From contig JAFGKO010000154.1 of NCBI GenBank assembly GCA_016928525.1, forward strand, positions 1 to 14,714: a stretch of DNA of 14,714 nucleotides. Direction: 5' to 3'. Source of the DNA: Anaerolineales bacterium (lineage in GTDB: Bacteria; Chloroflexota; Anaerolineae; Anaerolineales; Villigracilaceae). How positions within the stretch are numbered: position 1 is the first letter of the stretch; each line of letters begins with the position of its first letter. The notes under the pieces were generated by a model that had not been told where the DNA came from, did no database searches, and saw only the letters and a list, made by a program, of their open reading frames with translations. Below, piece by piece: positions 1-5,705 of this stretch. The position numbers were made by a program, and so were the translations under genes.

Positions 1-31
1 ATCGATATAGTATTACAGACGAATAGGAAGC

Positions 32-670
32 TTATTTGTTCCGCCCAAAGGTCAATCCAGGGATGAGCATTGGGGTTCCGGACTTATATTCCGCATAAAC
101 CGTGCCAAATTCCCGTTCCAATTTACGCTCTTCGAAAAGCGCCCCCACGATAATGTATACAGTAGCCGAAATAATAACAATTAGCAAGTTTACACTCATG
201 ACAGGTGTCAGCCAGATAAAGAGCAGGCCCGCGGTATAAAGCGGATGCCGCACCCAGCGATACAGTCCATGGGTGATAAGCTGTGGCGGGCGCTCCTCTT
301 TCTCGAAAAGCTGCCGCAGCCCAACGAACGAGAGCGCGCCAGTTTGTAATACCCCGACTACCAGGATCACAACAGCCGCGAATTGCCCGGCCAGGGTCAG
401 GTATACCCAGGGCGCAGGAAAACGGTATAGCGCCTGGTCTGGTAAGACGGCCATCAGCCACAAGATCGGGATAAAACTGATGACCGAGAATACATTGTAT
501 CCAAAGCGATAAAAGCGCATGCCTGTACCCCCAAGTTTGCGACGCAACCATTCTTCTGCTCCCGATGAAGCGGTTATGGAATGGACCACTCCCCAGATCA
601 AAACCGCCAAAACAAGCCAAAGCATGTTCAAAGCAACATTAGGATTATAGGGGGAAGGTACAGTCTCCAT
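32..670 (-). CDS. ICMT/NnrU-like integral membrane methyltransferase
   Basis: A 212-residue membrane protein of the isoprenylcysteine carboxyl methyltransferase / phospholipid methyltransferase type. Hydrophobic segments lie at about residues 17-35, 58-76, 88-110, 145-160 and 162-180. The family signature is clear: THGLYRWVRHPLYTAGL at 133-149 (H134, R141, H142, P143), followed after one membrane span by EERKLEREFG at 180-189 and a YAEYK segment. In characterised relatives this C-terminal part binds S-adenosylmethionine and methylates a lipid or prenyl-type acceptor at the membrane. The acceptor here cannot be told from sequence, and many bacterial members have no known substrate. The start at 670 is favoured because a TATCAT box ends six bases before it. 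The gene lies 90 bp downstream of the permease gene on the same strand and probably has its own promoter. Family assignment is good; exact function is unknown. Confidence 0.85.
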   Translation of the reverse strand: METVPSPYNPNVALNMLWLVLAVLIWGVVHSITASSGAEEWLRRKLGGTGMRFYRFGYNVFSVISFIPILWLMAVLPDQALYRFPAPWVYLTLAGQFAAVVILVVGVLQTGALSFVGLRQLFEKEERPPQLITHGLYRWVRHPLYTAGLLFIWLTPVMSVNLLIVIISATVYIIVGALFEERKLEREFGTVYAEYKSGTPMLIPGLTFGRNK

Positions 671-676
671 AGCACG

Positions 677-682
677 ATGATA
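677..682 (-). promoter_or_regulatory. Candidate -10 box giving a leaderless methyltransferase mRNA
   Basis: On the minus strand TATCAT (5 of 6 matches to TATAAT) is followed by six bases and then the ATG at 670. Transcription starting about seven bases after the box would begin at or next to the start codon. No convincing Shine-Dalgarno sequence is close to the ATG; a GGGGTGG lies more than ten bases away. The -35 region is weak. Confidence 0.4.
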
Positions 683-760
683 CCACCCCTATCAGACCAA
701 CCTGAACGGTTTTCTCTTACTTGGTGAAGGGATAGTAGCAATTTCTGTATGCCCGCTATC

Positions 761-2713
761 TTATTCTTCCACATGATAAGGCACGTTGACGATAACGATT
801 CCAGGCTGGCGTTTAAGTTGGCTGCGGAGAAGTTCTGCCGTGTTGGTATGCAATGCAGCGGACCAGCGTCTATTCGAAACAAATTCAGGCACAACGATTG
901 TGATAGTTTCGCCCGGCTGACGTCGTTGTGCAATGTCAGCAATATATTCCAGCAAAGGTTCAAGGAAGAGGCGATAGGGTGAATTCAACACCACCAAACG
1001 TACGCCCCCGCCCCACTTTTCCCACTTTTGACGTACTTTTTCAGACTCTGCCGGTTCTATCACAACATGGACTGCTGTTATGTCATCAGACAGCCTGCGA
1101 GCGTAACGAAGCGCCGCCAATGTACCCTGATGCACGCCACTGACCGGCATGATAATACGATGACGAGTAGTATGTGGAGTGATTGCGCCGAGATTGTCAA
1201 GAGAAAGTTTATTGGCAAGTTTTTTATAGTGAGTGTGTATTCCGAAGAAGATTCCAACTAAAGCAGGAATAAGGATCAAAACAACATAAGCGCCATCTTT
1301 AAATTTGGTCACAGCAAAGACCATCATCACGACCGCAGTACATGCCGCCCCAAACCCATTGATGACCATTTTCACCCGCCAATCTTTTACATAGTTAAGC
1401 GTCGATCCGCGTTCCAACTTCTGTTCGCCGGGTTTGAGTGTACCGATTTTATACCAGCGATGCGCCATGCCGCTTTGTGAAAGTGTAAAGGATAGAAAGA
1501 CGCCAATCGCATATAACGGTATAAGACGTGTCACACTCGCCTGGAAAATAATGAGTATGATAGATGCAATGGCCGCAAGCGTTATAATGCCACTAGAATA
1601 AACTAGACGGCTACCTCGATAGGTAAGTTGCCGGGGGAGAAACCCGTCTTTTGCGACAAGGGCGCCTAAACGCGGGAAATCTGCAAACGCTGTATTGGCT
1701 GCCATGATGAGAATAACAGTTGTAGCACCGAGCAACATAAGATAAAGCGTTCCACGCCCGGCAAAAATCGTTCTTGCCAGTTGCGAAATGACAGTTTCGC
1801 TTTCCGAAGGAATCACGCCAATTTCTTTCGAGAGGAAGGAAATACTAAGAAATAGCGAGCCAAGGATAAGCGACATCCAGATCAACGTGATACCTGCATT
1901 CTTGCTGCGCGGTTCTTTGAAAGCTGTTATGCCGTTTGAAATCGCTTCAACCCCTGTCAACGCAGTGGTGCCACTGGCAAACGCATGTAATATCAGGAAA
2001 GGTGTAATCTGCGAGATACTATGAAGCATTTCCAAATCTGGTGGATTTGCTACAGTTCCGAGTGTATTCGTAACAAAGTGGCGGAAAAGGCCAGTCCCGA
2101 TTGCGATAAACATCATTAAGACAAAGAAATAAGTCGGGATGGCAAAGGCGGCACCCGATTCTTTCACGCCACGCAAGTTCATCATCATAACGAATAAGAT
2201 GAAGCCAACGGAAAGTAAAACCCGGTATTCATATAAAACGGGAAAAGCAGAGGTGATCTGCGCAACACCAGACGCAATTGAAACCGATACAGTGAGAATG
2301 TAATCGGTCAGGAGAGATGCGCCTGCAATAAGAGCTGGCAGCTCACCAAGATTGTCACGCGCTACAATATAGGCGCCACCGCCATCGGGATAAGCGTGGA
2401 TGGTTTGCTCATACGAGATCGTAACGATGCCCAGTAAAACAACGATGGCAAGGGAAATTGGGAATACGATCCCAAAAGCCATGGTTCCGGCCACAGCAAG
2501 AATTACCAGTATTTCTTGTGTAGCATACGCGGTGGACGAAAGTGCATCCGACGCAAAAACTGCCAGCCCAATCGCTTTTCCAATTGTCTGGTGAGGCGCG
2601 TCAGCAGTTGACAATGGGCGACCGATGAACCAGGAGGCCAGGGTCCGCGGGGGCCTGTCATCTGTAGATCGTTCAATAATTGCGGTTCGAGAGTTTACTT
2701 CTTGATTAATCAT
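761..2713 (-). CDS. kimA: KimA-type APC-superfamily potassium transporter
   Basis: A 650-residue permease with about 12 membrane helices in residues 45-490 and a soluble, USP-like C-terminal domain from about 515 (begins HRIIMPVSGVHQGTLAALRYA). Hallmarks of the KimA (YdaO) branch of the APC superfamily are SDALSSTAYATQEIL at 55-69, YPDGGGAYIVARDNLG at 108-123 and LLTDYILTVSVSIASG at 134-149. From memory of the Bacillus subtilis KimA work, K+-site residues D36, Y43, D117, Y118, T121 and S125 fall, with a constant offset of 20, on D56, Y63, D137, Y138, T141 and S145 here. That argues for K+ (proton-coupled) import rather than amino-acid transport. In Bacillus, c-di-AMP inhibits KimA through the C-terminal domain. 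The gene follows the USP-like membrane protein by 35 bases, so the two are probably cotranscribed. Its own ribosome-binding site is weak, which suggests translation after the upstream gene. Automatic annotation would probably read 'APC family permease'. Confidence 0.85.
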   Translation of the reverse strand: MINQEVNSRTAIIERSTDDRPPRTLASWFIGRPLSTADAPHQTIGKAIGLAVFASDALSSTAYATQEILVILAVAGTMAFGIVFPISLAIVVLLGIVTISYEQTIHAYPDGGGAYIVARDNLGELPALIAGASLLTDYILTVSVSIASGVAQITSAFPVLYEYRVLLSVGFILFVMMMNLRGVKESGAAFAIPTYFFVLMMFIAIGTGLFRHFVTNTLGTVANPPDLEMLHSISQITPFLILHAFASGTTALTGVEAISNGITAFKEPRSKNAGITLIWMSLILGSLFLSISFLSKEIGVIPSESETVISQLARTIFAGRGTLYLMLLGATTVILIMAANTAFADFPRLGALVAKDGFLPRQLTYRGSRLVYSSGIITLAAIASIILIIFQASVTRLIPLYAIGVFLSFTLSQSGMAHRWYKIGTLKPGEQKLERGSTLNYVKDWRVKMVINGFGAACTAVVMMVFAVTKFKDGAYVVLILIPALVGIFFGIHTHYKKLANKLSLDNLGAITPHTTRHRIIMPVSGVHQGTLAALRYARRLSDDITAVHVVIEPAESEKVRQKWEKWGGGVRLVVLNSPYRLFLEPLLEYIADIAQRRQPGETITIVVPEFVSNRRWSAALHTNTAELLRSQLKRQPGIVIVNVPYHVEE

Positions 2714-2748
2714 TCAATACATTCCGGATTGAAATTTTTTTCTATGCG

Positions 2749-3384
2749 TTATCCAAACAAACTGTTCCAGACCAAGATCAACCAGGCCTCGACGATGATG
2801 GAAAACACCTGTAATATGGAGGCCCAGCCATTTGCGAGATCAGCGATCGTGACCTGAAGAATGAAGAAGCCGATGATGATGGTAATCGAACCAATCCATG
2901 CGGCACCCCGGGCCGGCCAGCCCGTACGCGGATCGTTTTGGGGATAAAGTCCGGTCAAGATATAAAGGGGGATGCCCAGGTCTGACTGAAGCAACTGGCT
3001 CAAAGGCCTGTGCGACAAACCAACGCGTTGTTCTTCAAAACATACAACCATATCGCCTACCTGCCAGCGTTCCCTAACAGCATCCACCCAGTCTCTTCCA
3101 AAAACAATTTCTATCTCAGCAGTCACCTTGCCATTGTTAACCATTGCAGACATGGTGACCAGTTCACGCCTCAGGCTTGGCTCCTCCGTCGCATCACGAT
3201 ATAGACCGACAAACAGGATGTGCTTCCCTGTGGCATTTGCCGATTCCCATAATCTGCGCGTTACAGCATTGAGATCAACTTCGAGGGGAGGTACAAGGAC
3301 AATTAAACGGCGAACAGATTTGAGTTCCGGCAGGGGTTCAGAAGACAGGGTCATCTCCATGGGGCTTAAAGCTATTTTGGTCAT
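2749..3384 (-). CDS. USP-like domain protein with two C-terminal membrane helices, function unknown
   Basis: A 211-residue protein that I do not recognise as a named family. Residues 25-146 show the alternating strand/helix pattern of a universal-stress-protein-like Rossmann fold: strands RRLIVLVPP (25-33), KHILFVGLY (54-62), AEIEIVFG (89-96), DMVVCFEE (111-118) and PLYILTGL (139-146). The G-2x-G-9x-G(S/T) ATP loop of ATP-binding USPs is not seen. Two hydrophobic helices follow, about 162-183 and 188-209, with a charged E199 inside the second, and the chain ends there. The body therefore probably sits in the cytoplasm, anchored as a C-terminal hairpin. The gene has a strong ribosome-binding site, sits first in a probable two-gene transcript with the KimA-like permease, and lies just downstream of the response regulator. 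An accessory or sensor subunit of the transporter, or a detached counterpart of the USP part missing from the kinase, is an inference only. Confidence 0.7.
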   Translation of the reverse strand: MTKIALSPMEMTLSSEPLPELKSVRRLIVLVPPLEVDLNAVTRRLWESANATGKHILFVGLYRDATEEPSLRRELVTMSAMVNNGKVTAEIEIVFGRDWVDAVRERWQVGDMVVCFEEQRVGLSHRPLSQLLQSDLGIPLYILTGLYPQNDPRTGWPARGAAWIGSITIIIGFFILQVTIADLANGWASILQVFSIIVEAWLILVWNSLFG

Positions 3385-3385
3385 A

Positions 3386-3404
3386 TCACCTCACAATCAG
3401 GTGA
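3386..3404 (-). promoter_or_regulatory. Hairpin that can mask the ribosome-binding site of the USP-like gene
   Basis: On the minus strand TCACCT, a 7-base loop and AGGTGA form a perfect 6-bp stem ending one base before the ATG at 3384. The right arm is itself the Shine-Dalgarno sequence (GAGGTGAT, an unusually long match to the 16S 3' end), so pairing would hide it. This fits a translational switch, but short stems of this kind also arise by chance. Confidence 0.4.
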
Positions 3405-3450
3405 ATCCTATCAACCCGGCATAAAGTGGTGACAAAAATTTCGGGCAATG

Positions 3451-3490
3451 TGATAAAGAAAAAATAAAAACGCCCTTTTGCAAGGGCGTT
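3451..3490 (-). terminator. Rho-independent terminator of the kinase/regulator operon
   Basis: Read on the minus strand, AACGCCCTT (3490-3482), loop GCAA, AAGGGCGTT (3477-3469) form a perfect 9-bp GC-containing stem. It is followed directly by a T-rich run with only an A and a C interrupting it (about 3470-3455). This is a textbook intrinsic terminator, about 50 bases after the response-regulator stop codon. It separates the HerA/kinase/regulator transcript from the USP-like/KimA transcript. Confidence 0.9.
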
Positions 3491-3507
3491 GTAAGGTGGG
3501 GATAAGC

Positions 3508-3534
3508 GTTGCGAAGTTTCTAAACCTTCGCAAC
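3508..3534 (-). other. Second stem-loop directly after the response-regulator gene
   Basis: GTTGCGAAG (3508-3516) and CTTCGCAAC (3526-3534) form a perfect 9-bp stem with a short AT-rich loop that can add three more pairs past a one-base bulge. It begins seven bases after the response-regulator stop codon. No T-run follows on either strand, so it is not a canonical terminator by itself. It could protect the mRNA 3' end or act together with the terminator at 3451-3490. Confidence 0.6.
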
Positions 3535-3540
3535 ATTCAA

Positions 3541-4236
3541 TCATTCATCCGCGATAAAGCGGTATCCAATCCCAGGTTCGGTAAGGATAAATTGCGGGCG
3601 TTCCGGATCGGCCTCAAGTTTTTTTCGAAGCTGGCGCATGTAGACACGCAGGTATTCTGTATGGTCGGCATCGGCAGGGTCCCAGACATTCGTGAGAATA
3701 CTTTGGTGCGTAAGCACGCGTCCGTGGTTAGCGGCAAGATAAGCGAGCAGTTTATATTCGGTGGCAGTTAACTTAATTTCTTCATCACCACGCTTGACGA
3801 TGTGCCATGCCAGATCGATAGTTAACGGACCCGCTCGGACGACTTTGCTCTGGGTTCCCTGCCTGCTGGCAGCATGTCGTAAGGCCACGCGCACGCGCGC
3901 CAGCAATTCTTCGATACCAAACGGCTTTGTGAGGTAATCGTCTGCACCTTTATCGAGTGCGACCACTTTATCGCGTTCGCTGTCGCGCACGGATAAAATG
4001 ATGATCGGGCATTGCGTCCATTCGCGCAGACGCGCACAGACCTCAACACCGTCCATATCAGGCAAACCCAGATCCAGGATCACGATATCAGGTTCATTCG
4101 TTGCTGCCAGCGTGAGTCCTTCTTCCCCGCAACCAGCCGTTGTGACCTTGAATCCTTTTTCAGTCAGAATGGTTTTTATCGCACGCTGAATCTGCAGTTC
4201 GTCATCAATGACAAGAATATGAGGCGCATTACTCAT
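3541..4236 (-). CDS. kdpE: KdpE-type OmpR-family response regulator
   Basis: A 231-residue two-component regulator. The receiver domain (about 5-120) has the acidic pair D11/D12, phospho-acceptor D55 in ILDLGLPDMDG, the switch residue S82 and K104 in LTKP. The C-terminal winged helix (about 130-229) has the OmpR/PhoB pattern, including LTATEYKLLAYLAANHGRVL and YMRQLRKKLEADP, ending in GIGYRF. The overall match is closest to KdpE. The start at 4236 is chosen because it overlaps the kinase stop codon as ATGA and has GGAG a few bases upstream; an in-frame ATG at 4284 would add 16 non-homologous residues inside the kinase gene. Translation is therefore probably coupled to the kinase. KdpE normally activates kdpFABC; no such genes are in the window, and the nearest transporter is the KimA-like permease just downstream. 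That this permease is a target is an inference. Confidence 0.9.
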   Translation of the reverse strand: MSNAPHILVIDDELQIQRAIKTILTEKGFKVTTAGCGEEGLTLAATNEPDIVILDLGLPDMDGVEVCARLREWTQCPIIILSVRDSERDKVVALDKGADDYLTKPFGIEELLARVRVALRHAASRQGTQSKVVRAGPLTIDLAWHIVKRGDEEIKLTATEYKLLAYLAANHGRVLTHQSILTNVWDPADADHTEYLRVYMRQLRKKLEADPERPQFILTEPGIGYRFIADE

Positions 4237-5687
4237 TCGGTCTCCGTATCCATTGGTAGTTTGGGTGATGAAACGCCTTCCCATACCAATGACAATGTGA
4301 AGTGAATGGCCAGCCCATCGGGCACATTCTCAGCCCAAATCCGCCCACCATGTGCTTCGATGATTCCCTTGCAAATCGAAAGCCCAAGACCCGTCCCTGT
4401 GATTTGGTCCGCATCTGTAATGCGAAAAAATTTATCGAAGATGCGCTCAAGATGTTCCTGCGGGACTTGCGGCCCCTGGTTGTTGACGATCACATGGATC
4501 GTCTCGCCCTCTACAAACGCATTGATCCGAATCAAGGTCTCCTCTGGCGCATATTTGACGCTGTTGCTGACCAGATTTGTAAAGACCTGCTCCATCTGCA
4601 CGTAATCTACAGGCACAAACGGCAGGCTTTCCGGCATATCTACCTCAATACGATGCCTCTCTGCTACATGTTTCATACGCGCCAGAACACTCCAAACGAT
4701 CTCAGACAAAATATTCCACTCGCGTTTCGGCTTAAGTGCACCGGACTCGATACGCGACATATCGAGCAGATTTCCAACCAGGATATTCAAATGATCGGCT
4801 TCATCGTCGATTGCGGCGATCAACTCGGGACGTGCAGCGGAATCCCAATGGACTTCGTCACTTCTCAGACTCGAAGCTGCAGCTTTGATAGTAGAAAGCG
4901 GCGTGCGCAGTTCGTGTGAAACGGATGACAGGATCGCAGACTTTAACCTGTCACTTTCTTCGAGCACTCGTGCACGCGACTCTGCTTGCGCAAGCCGTGC
5001 CCGTTCGAGGGCCAACGCCCCCTGGCTTGCAAAAGTCTGCAATAGCCGCTTCTCACTGGACGTCAGTGCTGGCGACTCTCTCCAAAGCCGAATCTCCCCA
5101 AGGACCCCCGATGCCACTTGCATGGGAACAGCCCATTCCGGCGGACGATTCGGTTGATTTACTACAGGCAAACGAAAAACAAAAGACTGCGCTCCCGTGA
5201 TGTGCAGCTCCACTGCTTCACACTGTGAAACATTCTGCACTTGTTTGGCAAGGATTTCCGCAATGTTGTGTCTATCCTGGAGGCCAGCGAGAGCCGTGCT
5301 GAGTTCATAAAGTTGTGTGGCTTCGCGCTCACGCGCTGTTGCCGCGGCAAGACTGGCCTGCATGCGCCCAACCAATTGGCTGATTACAACTGCTACGATC
5401 AGAAAAATGATCAGAATCACTACGTCAATGGGGCGATGGACCGCCAGGTTATAATACGGCTGGATAAAAAAATAGTTGAATGTAAGGAAGGTTACCAACG
5501 CACTGGTGATGCCCGGTCCAAGCCCCCATAAGGCGGTGATCAGGCCAAGGGGCAACAAATATAAAAGAGCAACCAGGGTCGTATCAAGTGATTCACGGAG
5601 AGTGAATAAAATCGCCGTAACCAGGGCAATAATTCCAAATGCAAACAAGTATGCTGAAAAACGCGAGACAACCGTTGGAATCCGCAT
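4233..5687 (-). CDS. KdpD C-terminal-type sensor histidine kinase lacking the KdpD/USP N-terminal module
   Basis: A 484-residue membrane histidine kinase. About four helices in residues 10-107 form a DUF4118-type KdpD membrane domain, including LGPGITSALVTFLTFNYFF. A GAF-like segment (about 125-228) follows, then a dimerisation/phospho-acceptor domain with SVSHELRTPL (H258), and an ATPase domain with N-box EQVFTNLVSNSVKYAP (N375 in the core), F-box FDKFFR (417-422) and G2 box GTGLGL (431-436). E. coli KdpD is about 890 residues; the cytoplasmic KdpD and USP domains before the membrane part are absent here, and no remnant is seen upstream. The G1 box reads NNQGPQVP (402-409), so the usual Asp is N403 and the second Gly is Q407. 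The gene starts 18 bases after the HerA-like gene and overlaps the regulator gene by 4 bases, so these three are one operon. The input signal may be K+, turgor or something unrelated. Confidence 0.88.
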   Translation of the reverse strand: MRIPTVVSRFSAYLFAFGIIALVTAILFTLRESLDTTLVALLYLLPLGLITALWGLGPGITSALVTFLTFNYFFIQPYYNLAVHRPIDVVILIIFLIVAVVISQLVGRMQASLAAATAREREATQLYELSTALAGLQDRHNIAEILAKQVQNVSQCEAVELHITGAQSFVFRLPVVNQPNRPPEWAVPMQVASGVLGEIRLWRESPALTSSEKRLLQTFASQGALALERARLAQAESRARVLEESDRLKSAILSSVSHELRTPLSTIKAAASSLRSDEVHWDSAARPELIAAIDDEADHLNILVGNLLDMSRIESGALKPKREWNILSEIVWSVLARMKHVAERHRIEVDMPESLPFVPVDYVQMEQVFTNLVSNSVKYAPEETLIRINAFVEGETIHVIVNNQGPQVPQEHLERIFDKFFRITDADQITGTGLGLSICKGIIEAHGGRIWAENVPDGLAIHFTLSLVWEGVSSPKLPMDTETE

Positions 5688-5705
5688 GGCAAATGGTAAT
5701 GCCTT

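Noticed and set aside
2714..2748. ydaO-type (c-di-AMP) riboswitch before the KimA-like gene
   Set aside because: The gap is only 35 bases, and the region upstream of the cotranscribed USP-like gene is too short and lacks the riboswitch structure. Far too small for this class.
4237..4284. In-frame ATG giving the response regulator 16 extra residues
   Set aside because: It would overlap the kinase gene by about 50 bases. The ATG at 4236 has GGAG upstream, an ATGA overlap and starts the receiver domain as in the family.
4302..4919. 205-codon open frame on the plus strand
   Set aside because: It is antisense to the ATPase and phospho-acceptor domains of the histidine kinase, with no recognisable domain or ribosome-binding site.
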